Assembly (NCBI RefSeq): GCF_001954135.1
Contig: NZ_MBEQ01000114.1
Location: forward strand, 1 to 64,000
Reading direction: 5' to 3'
DNA: 64,000 bases
Source: Mycobacterium sp. GA-1841
GTDB lineage: Bacteria > Actinomycetota > Actinomycetes > Mycobacteriales > Mycobacteriaceae
The translations under genes and the position numbers were made by a program. Positions 1-8,822 of this stretch are shown piece after piece (position 1 is the stretch's first letter; each line of letters opens with the position of its first letter). The notes beneath the pieces are model-generated. The model was not told the origin of the DNA and searched no databases. It worked only from the letters and a program-made list of their open reading frames with translations.

Positions 1-43
1 GACCGACCCAAGTGGTCGTGCGCTCATCGCGGGAGGGCAGAAC

Positions 44-604
44 TCAGTCGAAGATGTCGAATCCGCCGGCGTTGTCGGGGTGGTGGTGGTCGTCGACGCC
101 CGCATGGGACCAGTCCGGGGCCGGTGTCGGATCGACGATTCCCGGATCGGCGGTCACGGCGTCGTCGAACTGCTGCGACGGATCGTCCAACGGCTGGTGC
201 AACGGACCGATGTCGTCGATCACCGAAGACGCTGACGACACTGCAGATACCAGATCGTCTGTCGACTCCGACTGGTTGATCACCGGCCCGGCCGCTGCAT
301 CCCAGGCGTCGTGGGCCGTGTCGAGCGGCACGTGGTCACCGAAGGCGTCGAACGCTGCCGTGGCCGCACCGCTGGCCCAGACGTTGCCGCCCGGATCGGC
401 GGTACCGCCGTCACCGAATCCGGCGTTGGTGCCGGACATGGACAGCGATTCCGACACGACCGGGATCAGATTGTTGACGTCCGCGCTGGTCACATCGGTC
501 AGGTGGGCGTCGGCGATGGCCTGGGCCGGATCGGCGGCGTAGCGGGCTGCCGCGTCGGGGTCGCGTACCAGCGACATGACAAAGTCCAGCAACGAGTTCG
601 CCAT
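44..604 (-). CDS. IniB N-terminal domain protein
   Basis: Small acidic protein of 186 residues. Its N-terminus (MANSLLDFVMSLVRDPDAA) matches the start of IniB, the first product of the isoniazid-inducible iniBAC operon, as I remember it. The remainder is Asp/Ala/Gly/Ser rich, with no membrane segment and no catalytic motif. The start at 604 is chosen over an upstream ATG at 688 because GAGGAGGTGGAGC directly precedes it and it begins at the conserved domain. It is divergent from the Hsp70-like gene at 802. The IniR-type regulator at 2609 suggests regulation by envelope stress, which is inference. No iniA or iniC follows inside the window. Confidence 0.8.
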   Translation of the reverse strand: MANSLLDFVMSLVRDPDAAARYAADPAQAIADAHLTDVTSADVNNLIPVVSESLSMSGTNAGFGDGGTADPGGNVWASGAATAAFDAFGDHVPLDTAHDAWDAAAGPVINQSESTDDLVSAVSSASSVIDDIGPLHQPLDDPSQQFDDAVTADPGIVDPTPAPDWSHAGVDDHHHPDNAGGFDIFD

Positions 605-801
605 GCTCCACCTCCTCAACGGTTCGATTCGAATGCTAGCCAGCTGTGAGCCGGCTGGGATCGGTGCCGATCCCACCCCTGACCGCACGTGATTAGGGGG
701 ATGACCATTAGGGGATCGACGCCACTAGGGGATCAATTCCGGGCCCGGGGGATCGGAGCGGTTAGGGTGAATGTCGGCCGAGACAACGGGAGTGACGCCT
801 G

Positions 802-2598
802 ATGACCGACTCACTGGGGTTGTCGATCGGGATGACCAACCTGGTGGCAGCCCGCGAAGGCCGCCCACCGGTGATCCGCCGATCGATTCTCACCCTGCAC
901 AACGACCGTGCTCCGGAAGTTGGCGAGTACACCGGAAGCGGTCTACCGCTGGCCGGTTTCGTGGAGCGGGTCGGTGACCCGGTGCCGCTGGTCGCGGCCG
1001 ACGGGTCACAACACCGGGGAGAGCTGGTGCTGGCCGAGGCACTCGAGGTGTTGGCCCGTGCCGTCGGAGGCGGCAACCCTGTCACGATCGCCGTGCCGGC
1101 GCATTGGGGTCCGAGTACCGTCGGCGCGTTGCGGGGTGCGCTGCGCAACAAGCGTGCGCTGACACCCGACGGTGTTCCGCCGACCCTGGTCTCCGACGCC
1201 CTCACCGCGCTGGCGGCGCTGCGAACCGAACCGGGGCTGCCCGCTGACGGCGTGGTGGTGTTGTGCGACTTCGGTGGCAGTGGGACCAGCGTGACGTTGG
1301 CCGACGCCGGGGCGGGTCTCACACCGGTCGGACAGACCGTGCGCCATGCCGATTTCTCCGGCGATCTCATCGACCAGGCGTTGCTCAACCATGTGCTCAG
1401 CGGTGTGGCCACCGCCAACGATGCCGATCCGGGGGGCACCGCGGCTGTGGGTTCGCTCGCCCGGTTGCGGTCCGAGTGCCGTCAGGCCAAGGAACGACTG
1501 TCCGCCGACACCGCGACAGCGATCCCCGTCGAGTTGCCCGGATACACCGGCGATGTCCGGGTGACCCGGCCGGAACTCGAGCAACTCATGTCCCCACCGC
1601 TGACCGGACTCCTGGACGTCATATCGGACACCTTGCAGCGCAACAACATTGCGCTGTCCAGCGTCAACGCGGTGGCTACCGTCGGCGGCGGTGCGGCCAT
1701 CCCCCTGGTGACCCAGCGGTTGTCGGAACACCTGCGGGCGCCGGTGGTGACCGCCCCGCAGCCTCAACTCGGCGCCGCCGTCGGCGCCGCATTGGTGGCC
1801 GAGACCGTCGCCGATGCCGGTGCACCGACTGGCATGGCCCCCGAGGTGTTAGCCGCCGACGCGCCCACCGGCATGGCTCCGACGAGCATGGGCCCGGCCG
1901 CCTGGGCGGCAGGCGCGACCGCAGCCCAGGCCGCGGCCGGTGGCGATGCCGAGAACGTCGGGGCCCTGGCCTGGTCACAGGACGACGCACCCGGTAACGA
2001 ACCGGTCCCGTACGCCGGCGGCGACTACGTGACCTCCCCGGAGGCGACCGCGGCGCGGCCCCCGGTGGAGTTCAGTCACGAAGAGGAGGCGTACGACACC
2101 GAGCCGGCGCCGCTGCCCTGGTACAAACGCCCGCCGATCCTGTTCGGCGCGGCCGCTGCGGCCGTCCTCCTGGCGGCCGGCGGTCTGGCGGTGACCTTGA
2201 CTGCCTCAGAAGGGGATTCGACACCGGTCACCGAGACCAGCACGACCTATTCGATGGGCCCCTCCCCCGAAGGCCCACCGCCGGAGCCTGTCACCACCGT
2301 GACCCAGGGCCCGGACGGGATCGAGACCACCACGGTCATCGCACCCCCGCCGCCACCACCGGAGACCACCACGTCGGCGTCGGAAACCACGACCACCACC
2401 AGTCCGACCACAACGACCACAACGACCACCACGACGACCACCACGACCACTACCCCGCCGACCACCACGACCACCCGCACCACCACGACCACGCAGCCAC
2501 CGACCACGACGCAGCCGCCGACGACGACCAACCCGCCGACCACCACCCAGGCGCCGGTCACTACGACCGCAGCCGAGGCTTCTGACGACGGCGCCTAG
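802..2598 (+). CDS. Hsp70-like ATPase-fold membrane protein with Thr-rich tail (Rv0312-type)
   Basis: 598 residues. The N-terminal ~340 residues resemble the actin/Hsp70 ATPase fold: LGLSIGMTNLVAA at the start (phosphate-1-like loop), a CDFGGSGTSVTLAD phosphate-2-like loop near residue 155, and an AVATVGGGAAIPLVTQRL adenosine-like loop near 290. One transmembrane segment lies at about 447-469. The C-terminus is an extracytoplasmic Pro/Thr-rich tail with a run of 16 consecutive Thr. There is no recognisable Hsp70 substrate-binding domain. It is a paralogue of the gene at 40495, and both resemble Rv0312. The IniR-like gene starts 10 bp downstream, so the two are probably co-transcribed. A role in sensing or anchoring at the envelope is inference. 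Confidence 0.8.
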   Translation: MTDSLGLSIGMTNLVAAREGRPPVIRRSILTLHNDRAPEVGEYTGSGLPLAGFVERVGDPVPLVAADGSQHRGELVLAEALEVLARAVGGGNPVTIAVPAHWGPSTVGALRGALRNKRALTPDGVPPTLVSDALTALAALRTEPGLPADGVVVLCDFGGSGTSVTLADAGAGLTPVGQTVRHADFSGDLIDQALLNHVLSGVATANDADPGGTAAVGSLARLRSECRQAKERLSADTATAIPVELPGYTGDVRVTRPELEQLMSPPLTGLLDVISDTLQRNNIALSSVNAVATVGGGAAIPLVTQRLSEHLRAPVVTAPQPQLGAAVGAALVAETVADAGAPTGMAPEVLAADAPTGMAPTSMGPAAWAAGATAAQAAAGGDAENVGALAWSQDDAPGNEPVPYAGGDYVTSPEATAARPPVEFSHEEEAYDTEPAPLPWYKRPPILFGAAAAAVLLAAGGLAVTLTASEGDSTPVTETSTTYSMGPSPEGPPPEPVTTVTQGPDGIETTTVIAPPPPPPETTTSASETTTTTSPTTTTTTTTTTTTTTTTPPTTTTTRTTTTTQPPTTTQPPTTTNPPTTTQAPVTTTAAEASDDGA

Positions 2599-2608
2599 GC
2601 GGACGCTG

Positions 2609-5065
2609 ATGACCGCCCCGGTGCTGACCGACCCGTCTGCACCCGTCAAGCTGCTGGTGTCCGGTGGCATCGGCACGGGGAAGAGCACGACACTCGCCGA
2701 GATCCGGAGCACACTGCGGGAGGCAGGTCGCACCGTGCTCACCCGCGCACCCCGACCGGGTGACGCACCGGAGGCAGCGTTCGTCGTCGACGACGCACAT
2801 CTGCTGACCGATGACGAAATCGATTGTCTCGCTGAGCGAGTCGCCGACCCGGGGTCGACGGTCGTGGTGGCCGCCGAGCCGCTGACCCAACGTCGGCCCC
2901 TGGACACGCTGACCACCGCGCTGGAGCGGGAGAACCCGGTGGTCCGACTCGGACCGCTGGGGAGCACCGAGGCGAACCGGACGCTGGCCGCGGCGCTGGG
3001 GGTAGCGGCAACTGCGGATACCGTGCGATCGGTCTCGGCGGTGACGGCGGGACTACCGTTTCTCTTGCACGCCGCCGCCGATGCCGTCGACGCACCTGTG
3101 GACGGGGCCCGGTACGCGCTGCTGCAACGGTTGCGCCGCGTCGGAGAAGACACCCGCGATGCGCTGCTGATCCTGTCGCTGAGCCAGGATCTCGGACCCG
3201 ACGACGTAGCTGCGGCGCTGCGGTTGTCCGGCGACCGAGCTTCGGCCCTGGTCGATCAGGCCCGAGCCGGTGGGTTGGTCGAGCCCTCGCACGACCGGCG
3301 CTTCCGGCACCTGGTGCATGAGTCCCTCGCTCAGATCGCCGGCGCCGCCCGCCACCATGAGATCGAAACTTCGCTGCTCACTTCACAATTGGAGCTCTCC
3401 ACGCTGTCGACCGACCTCGCGTTGGCCCTGGCCGAACATGGTTTGCGCGACGATCGGCTGGCCGAGGTACTGGCCGAGCGCGCCGCCGGAGCTCAGCCGG
3501 CGCGGGCAGCCCGGCTGTACCGCGCCGCGGTCACGGCCGGGGCGGCCGCGGCGAACACCCGGTTGGCGGATGCGTTGGCGTTGGCCGGCGATTGCGCCGG
3601 CGCGGCCCGGATGGCCGATGAGCTGCTCAGTTCGGAGGACTCGGCCGAGCGGGCCACCGCGGTACGGATCGCGGCCAGTATCGCCATGCACGACGGCAAC
3701 GCGGCCCAGGCCGCCGACCTGTTCCGCTGGCTCGGTCCCTATCCCGACACGGTGATCAGTTCGGCCGGCGCGACTGCCTTCCTGGCCGCCGGGGACGCCG
3801 GGGCCGCGCGGGCGTCGTCGCGTTCCGAGATGACCGGCCCGCCCACCTCGACGGCGCGGGCCGCCCACAGCCTGGCCGACGGTTTGGTGCTGTCGCTGGA
3901 TCAGCCATTCGCGGTGACGGTGGCTCGGCTCGGTCAGGCGGTGGCTGCCGAATACCGATCCGGTGGGGTCACCCCCGACACTCCCGCGGCGTTGGTCACG
4001 CTGGCAGCCCTGCACGGCGGCGACCCGGTTCGGGCCCGCAGTGTGATCAGCCGAGCGGTGCGCGTCGAGGGCGCGACGGATGAAGCCTTCAGTGCCTTCA
4101 GTGCGGCCCGGCATCGGTTGTTGCTGGGCTGGGTGAAGATGCAGGATGGTCAGCTCGGCTCGGCCGCGGCCGACGCGGCGGCCGCGGAAGCCGGCGCGGG
4201 CCTGCACCGGCGGGAGGCCTTGTGGGCTGCGGCGCTGCGCACCGCGATCGCTCGCCGCAGCGGGGACAGCGGCGCCGTGCAGAAGCACTGGTACGCCGCG
4301 ATGGAAGTGCTCGCCGAGTATTCGATCGACCTGTTCTCCCTGCTGCCGCTGGGCGAGCTGTGGGTGGCCGCCGCCCGCATGCGCCAGGTGGACCGCCTGC
4401 AGCACACCCTGGCCGAGGCATGGCACCTGCTCGAATCGCTCGGCAACCCGGTGTTGTGGTCGGTGCCGCTGCACTGGGCCGGCGTACATGCCGGGATCCT
4501 GGCCAATTCGCCAGGGGCGGTCGCGCCGCACGGGCAGGCGCTGACCGCCGCGGCCGCCCAGAGCATGTTCGCCCGGGCGTTGGCCAACGCCGGCCGGACC
4601 TGGCTGCGGGTGCTGGCCAACCACGTCGACACCGACGAGGTGACGTCGGCGGCACGGGCGCTGGCGCAGTTCGGTCTCACCTGGGACGGCACCCGGCTGG
4701 CCAGCCAGGCCGCGTTGCAGACGCCGGACGCCCGGGTGTCGCAGGCGATGCTGCAGTTGGCCCGCGATCTGAAGCAGACGGCCGTGGCCGAAGAGATCGA
4801 GATCGGCCCGGGACACTCAGGGACTCCGAGTGGCGCTGCCGCCCAGACCGTCTCGGCCCCGGCCTCGACCAAGTTGTCCGACCGCGAACGCGAGGTGGCC
4901 GAGCTGCTTCTGCTCGGGATGCCGTACCGCGACATCGGCAGTCAATTGTTTATTTCCGCGAAGACCGTCGAACACCATGTGGCCCGGATTCGTCGGCGTC
5001 TCGGCGCGGAATCGCGCACGGAAATGCTGTCGCTATTGCGGGCGATGTTGACCCCGCAAGGCTGA
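2609..5065 (+). CDS. iniR: Large STAND-type LuxR regulator, IniR (Rv0339c) homologue
   Basis: 818 residues. Walker A GGIGTGKST is at about 19-27 and a Walker B-like AAFVVDDAHLL near 55. A long helical, TPR/MalT-like middle follows, and a LuxR HTH sits at the C-terminus (about 755-815, LSDREREVAELLLLGMPYRD, then TVEHHVARIRRRL). This architecture and the position next to the Fe-S reductase and alaA match Rv0339c, reported as IniR, regulator of iniBAC. It presumably binds a ligand in the helical region and activates transcription in an ATP-dependent way. It follows the Hsp70-like gene by 10 bp. The IniB-like gene at 44 is a plausible target. Confidence 0.8.
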   Translation: MTAPVLTDPSAPVKLLVSGGIGTGKSTTLAEIRSTLREAGRTVLTRAPRPGDAPEAAFVVDDAHLLTDDEIDCLAERVADPGSTVVVAAEPLTQRRPLDTLTTALERENPVVRLGPLGSTEANRTLAAALGVAATADTVRSVSAVTAGLPFLLHAAADAVDAPVDGARYALLQRLRRVGEDTRDALLILSLSQDLGPDDVAAALRLSGDRASALVDQARAGGLVEPSHDRRFRHLVHESLAQIAGAARHHEIETSLLTSQLELSTLSTDLALALAEHGLRDDRLAEVLAERAAGAQPARAARLYRAAVTAGAAAANTRLADALALAGDCAGAARMADELLSSEDSAERATAVRIAASIAMHDGNAAQAADLFRWLGPYPDTVISSAGATAFLAAGDAGAARASSRSEMTGPPTSTARAAHSLADGLVLSLDQPFAVTVARLGQAVAAEYRSGGVTPDTPAALVTLAALHGGDPVRARSVISRAVRVEGATDEAFSAFSAARHRLLLGWVKMQDGQLGSAAADAAAAEAGAGLHRREALWAAALRTAIARRSGDSGAVQKHWYAAMEVLAEYSIDLFSLLPLGELWVAAARMRQVDRLQHTLAEAWHLLESLGNPVLWSVPLHWAGVHAGILANSPGAVAPHGQALTAAAAQSMFARALANAGRTWLRVLANHVDTDEVTSAARALAQFGLTWDGTRLASQAALQTPDARVSQAMLQLARDLKQTAVAEEIEIGPGHSGTPSGAAAQTVSAPASTKLSDREREVAELLLLGMPYRDIGSQLFISAKTVEHHVARIRRRLGAESRTEMLSLLRAMLTPQG

Positions 5066-5151
5066 GAGCTCCACCACAGTGGCCTCCAACTTAGGTAAGC
5101 CTCGGTAGCGGTAAGAAACTCCTAAATGTCACTATGAGCTGAAGGAAGCTA

Positions 5152-5194
5152 AGTTACCGACGGGTAACTATGCTCAAGTTACCGACCGGTAACT
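5152..5194. promoter_or_regulatory. Two tandem 18-bp palindromic operators
   Basis: AGTTACCGACGGGTAACT (5152-5169) and AGTTACCGACCGGTAACT (5177-5194) are 8+2+8 inverted repeats; the second is perfect and the first has one mismatch. They are 25 bp apart centre to centre and lie just upstream of the Fe-S reductase gene. The form suggests a TetR-family site bound by two dimers on similar DNA faces. No TetR gene is adjacent, so the regulator is unknown. An ATG at 5170 lies between the two sites, which argues against it being the start codon. Confidence 0.7.
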
Positions 5195-5214
5195 CGCGAA
5201 ATGGAGGCGTTTCT

Positions 5215-8200
5215 GTGGAGAGTCTCGAACACACCCTGGTTTTGACGCGGCTGGTTCTGGGTGTGCTCGCCACGCTCATCGTGCTGGTGTTTGCCGCCAA
5301 GCGGATACTGTGGCTGACCAAGCTGATCAGCTCCGGGCAGACGGTCGGCGACGAGCGCGGCCGCAAGGACAAACTCGTCCAGCGTTTCCTCAACCAGAAC
5401 AAGGAAGTCTTCGCCCAGTCGAAGCTCCTGAAATGGTCGATCCCCGGTCTCGCGCACTTCTTCACGATGTGGGGCTTCTTCGTCCTGGCCACGGTGTACC
5501 TCGAGGCCTACGGCGTCCTCTTCAACCCCGAATTCCACATTCCGCTCGTTGGCCGCTGGCCGGTGCTGGGCTTCCTACAGGACTTCTTCGCCGCGGCGGT
5601 GCTGGCCGGCATCATCGTGTTCGCGATCATCCGAATCCGGAAGAATCCCGAGCAGCTGGGCCGCGAATCCCGCTTCTACGGCTCACACAACGGCGGCGCC
5701 TGGCAGATCCTCTACATGATCTTCCTGGTCATCCTGACCTACGCGATTTTCCGCGGCGCTGCCGTCAACGTCCTGGGCGAAGACTTCCCGTATCAGTCCG
5801 GCGCCTTCTTCTCGGACGGCATGGCCGCGCTGCTGGCGCCGCTCGGTCACACCGCCAACGTGTGGCTGGAGACCATCGCACTGCTCGCCCACCTGGGCGT
5901 CATGCTGGCCTTCCTGCTGATCGTGCTGCACTCCAAGCACCTGCACATCGGTCTGGCCCCGATCAACGTCACCTTCAAGCGCCTGCCCGACGGCCTCGGC
6001 CCGCTGCTGCCGATGGAGCACAAGGGCGAGAAGATCGACTTCGAGGATCCCGCCGAGGACGCGGTGTTCGGCCGCGGCAAGATCGAGGACTTCACCTGGA
6101 AGGGCAACCTCGACATGGCGACCTGCACCGAGTGCGGTCGTTGCCAGTCGCAGTGCCCGGCGTGGAACACCGGCAAGCCGCTGTCTCCCAAGCTCGTGAT
6201 CATGAACCTGCGCGATCACCTGTTCGCCAAGGCGCCCTACATCATCGAGGGCAAGCCGATGCCCGAAGAGGGCTCGGTCGACTTCGCCGAGCTCGGGCCC
6301 AACGAGCACAGGCACGGGGTGCCCGAGGACGGCTACGAACGCATCACCGGTTCCGGCCCCGAGCAGGCGCTGCGCCCACTGGTTGGCACCGAGGAGCAGG
6401 GCGGTGTGATCGACCCCGACGTGCTGTGGTCCTGCACCAACTGTGGCGCCTGCGTCGAGCAGTGCCCGGTGGACATCGAGCACATCGACCACATCGTCGA
6501 CATGCGCCGCTACCAGGTCATGGTCGAGTCTGAGTTCCCCGGTGAGCTCGGTGTGCTGTTCAAGAACCTGGAGACCAAGGGCAACCCCTGGGGCCAGAAC
6601 GCCAAGGACCGCACCAACTGGATCGACGAGGTCGACTTCGACGTCCCGGTCTACGGCGAGGACGTGGAGAGCTTCGACGGCTTCGAATACCTGTTCTGGG
6701 TCGGCTGCGCCGGCGCCTACGAGGACCGGGCCAAGAAGACCACCAAGGCCGTCGCCGAACTGCTGGCCGCCTCGGGCGTGAAGTTCCTGGTGCTGGGCAC
6801 CGGTGAGACCTGTACCGGTGACTCGGCTCGCCGCTCCGGCAACGAGTTCCTGTTCCAGCAGCTGGCCGCGCAGAACGTCGAGACCATCAACGAGCTGTTC
6901 GAGGGTGTCGAGACGGTCGACCGCAAGATCATCGTCACCTGCCCGCACTGCTTCAACACGATCGGCCGCGAGTACCCGCAGCTGGGTGCCAACTACACCG
7001 TCGTGCACCACACGCAGCTGCTGAACCGCCTGGTGCGGGACAAGAAGCTGGTGCCGGTCAAGTCCACCGGCGGCCCCGAGGTCACCTACCACGACCCGTG
7101 CTTCCTGGGTCGCCACAACAAGGTCTACGAGGCTCCGCGTGAGCTGGTCGAGGCCTCCGGCGTGACGCTGAAGGAAATGCCCCGCCACGCCGACCGCGGC
7201 CTGTGCTGTGGTGCCGGTGGCGCGCGCATGTGGATGGAAGAGCACATCGGCAAGCGCGTGAACGTGGAGCGCACCGAAGAGGCGATGGACACCGCCTCGA
7301 CCATCGCGACCGGCTGCCCGTTCTGCCGCGTGATGATCACCGACGGTGTCGACGACGTGGCCGCTGCCCGCAACGTCGAGAAGGCCGAAGTGCTCGACGT
7401 GGCCCAGCTGCTGCTGAACTCGCTGGACAAGAGCGCCATCACGCTGCCCGAGAAGGGCACGGCGGCAAAGGAATCCGAGAAGCGGGCCGAGCCCCGCGCC
7501 GAAGCCGAGGCCAAGGCGGCAGCCGCGGCACCGGCACCGGCTCCCGCCGAGGAAGCTGCCCCTGCCGAAGCTGCACCTGCTGCCGAAGCACCGGCCGCAC
7601 CGGCTGCGGCTGCGGCCCCGGTCAAGGGGCTGGGCATGGCGGGCGGCGCGAAGCGTCCGGGCGCCAAGAAGGCTGCAGCTCCCGCCGCGTCGGCCGCACC
7701 GGCTGCCGAAGCTCCCGCTGAAGCCCCTGCCGCCCCGGCGGCTCCGGTCAAGGGGCTTGGTATCGCGGGTGGCGCCAAGCGTCCCGGTGCCAAGAAGGCT
7801 GCAGCTCCCGCCGCGTCGGCCGCACCGGCTGCCGAAGCACCCGCTGAAGCCCCTGCCGCCCCGGCGGCTCCGGCTGCTCCGGTGAAGGGGCTGGGCTTGG
7901 CGGCCGGCGCGAAGCGTCCGGGCGCCAAGAAGGCAGCTCCTGCAGCTGCTCAGGCTCCGGCGGCACCTGCCGCTCCGGCCGCCGAGGCACCGGCTGCTGC
8001 TCCCGAGGCCGCCGAGCCGGCCAAGGCGGAACCGCCGGTCGTGGGTCTCGGCATCGCCGCAGGCGCACGTCGTCCGGGTGCCAAGAAGGCGGCCAAGCCG
8101 GCCGCTCCGGCTGCCCCGGCTCCTGCCGCTCCTGCCGCTCCTGCCGCTCCTGCCGCTCCTGCCGCCGATGAGACGCCGGAACCGGCAGCTGAGAAGCCCG

Positions 8201-8298
8201 CCGAGACGTCTGCCGAGGCCGCCGAGCCCGCCAAGCCGGAACCTCCGGTCGTCGGCCTGGGCATCAAGCCCGGCGCCAAGCGTCCCGGTAAGCGCTAG
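5215..8298 (+). CDS. Membrane-bound HdrD-like Fe-S oxidoreductase with C-terminal Ala/Pro repeats (Rv0338c-type)
   Basis: About 1027 residues. The N-terminal ~280 residues hold several membrane helices of NarI/cytochrome b-subunit type. Two 4Fe-4S ferredoxin motifs follow: CTECGRCQSQCP near 303 and CTNCGACVEQCP near 406. Then come two CCG-type cysteine domains, with TCPHCFNTIG, YHDPCFLGRH and CCGAGG, as in heterodisulfide reductase subunit D. The last ~225 residues are Ala/Pro-rich and carry five copies of a GLGxAxGAKRPGAKKAA-like motif. The electron donor and acceptor are unknown; it probably links a cytoplasmic donor to the quinone pool. GTG 5215 is chosen because GGAGG lies 7 nt upstream and the ATG at 5170 falls in the operator array. 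It ends at a strong bidirectional terminator. Confidence 0.85.
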   Translation: MESLEHTLVLTRLVLGVLATLIVLVFAAKRILWLTKLISSGQTVGDERGRKDKLVQRFLNQNKEVFAQSKLLKWSIPGLAHFFTMWGFFVLATVYLEAYGVLFNPEFHIPLVGRWPVLGFLQDFFAAAVLAGIIVFAIIRIRKNPEQLGRESRFYGSHNGGAWQILYMIFLVILTYAIFRGAAVNVLGEDFPYQSGAFFSDGMAALLAPLGHTANVWLETIALLAHLGVMLAFLLIVLHSKHLHIGLAPINVTFKRLPDGLGPLLPMEHKGEKIDFEDPAEDAVFGRGKIEDFTWKGNLDMATCTECGRCQSQCPAWNTGKPLSPKLVIMNLRDHLFAKAPYIIEGKPMPEEGSVDFAELGPNEHRHGVPEDGYERITGSGPEQALRPLVGTEEQGGVIDPDVLWSCTNCGACVEQCPVDIEHIDHIVDMRRYQVMVESEFPGELGVLFKNLETKGNPWGQNAKDRTNWIDEVDFDVPVYGEDVESFDGFEYLFWVGCAGAYEDRAKKTTKAVAELLAASGVKFLVLGTGETCTGDSARRSGNEFLFQQLAAQNVETINELFEGVETVDRKIIVTCPHCFNTIGREYPQLGANYTVVHHTQLLNRLVRDKKLVPVKSTGGPEVTYHDPCFLGRHNKVYEAPRELVEASGVTLKEMPRHADRGLCCGAGGARMWMEEHIGKRVNVERTEEAMDTASTIATGCPFCRVMITDGVDDVAAARNVEKAEVLDVAQLLLNSLDKSAITLPEKGTAAKESEKRAEPRAEAEAKAAAAAPAPAPAEEAAPAEAAPAAEAPAAPAAAAAPVKGLGMAGGAKRPGAKKAAAPAASAAPAAEAPAEAPAAPAAPVKGLGIAGGAKRPGAKKAAAPAASAAPAAEAPAEAPAAPAAPAAPVKGLGLAAGAKRPGAKKAAPAAAQAPAAPAAPAAEAPAAAPEAAEPAKAEPPVVGLGIAAGARRPGAKKAAKPAAPAAPAPAAPAAPAAPAAPAADETPEPAAEKPAETSAEAAEPAKPEPPVVGLGIKPGAKRPGKR

Positions 8299-8312
8299 AA
8301 GTTCCTGACGCA

Positions 8313-8349
8313 CCGAACGGCCACCTCTGTTGCGGAGGTGGCCGTTCGG
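8313..8349. terminator. Bidirectional intrinsic terminator
   Basis: Perfect 15-bp stem CCGAACGGCCACCTC / GAGGTGGCCGTTCGG with a 7-nt loop between the convergent genes ending at 8298 and 8360. There is no long T tract, as is common in mycobacteria. Confidence 0.85.
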
Positions 8350-8359
8350 CGTTTCGGGG

Positions 8360-8590
8360 TCAGCCTTTCCCGTACGGCTTGGCCTTGACGGGCGGGGCCG
8401 CGACGATGGGTACGACGGTTCCGGAATTGGTGACGGTCGTGGTCTCGCCGAGGGTCATCTTGCTGCTGGGGATGAGGCCCTGGCCGTCGGGTGCATTGAC
8501 GAAAGGTGCACCGATCACGCCCATCGCGATGAGGGCGCTGCCGCCCAGGACGGTGGCCAGGCTGTTGGCCCGCAGGAAGTGGGATGTCAT
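8360..8590 (-). CDS. Small exported hypothetical protein
   Basis: 76 residues from ATG 8590. The N-terminus has a signal-peptide-like hydrophobic stretch (SLATVLGGSALIAMGVIGAPF), followed by a short mature part containing MTLGETTTVTNSGT and ending in basic KAKPYGKG. No catalytic motif is visible. An in-frame ATG at 8674 preceded by GGGAAACG would add 28 residues; 8590 is preferred because it places the signal sequence at the N-terminus. It is convergent with the Fe-S reductase and divergent from alaA. Function unknown. Confidence 0.55.
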   Translation of the reverse strand: MTSHFLRANSLATVLGGSALIAMGVIGAPFVNAPDGQGLIPSSKMTLGETTTVTNSGTVVPIVAAPPVKAKPYGKG

Positions 8591-8822
8591 GTGATTGCCG
8601 ATCGGGTTGAGTGATGTGGCCCGGAACCACCCCGTCTGACCTGGGGAATCCGCGCGCTGTAGATGTGCCACCATCGTTTCCCAAGTGTTTGCCCGATGCT
8701 CGCCGGCCCAAGCGACTCCACAGCGGTTTGGCACACGAATCGCAGAATCGACGCCGGCTGATTGTGGTGCCCGCCACCTCCGACATCGACAAATTCCAAA
8801 ATCAGTGGACGGTGATGAGACC

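Noticed and set aside
2400..2590. Repetitive ACC/ACG tract
   Set aside because: It is the codon repeat of the Thr-rich protein tail, not a mobile or CRISPR repeat.
5683..8313. 876-residue open frame antisense to the Fe-S reductase
   Set aside because: It mirrors a GC-rich gene with clear domains; its translation is low-complexity Gly/Arg/Leu without any family match.
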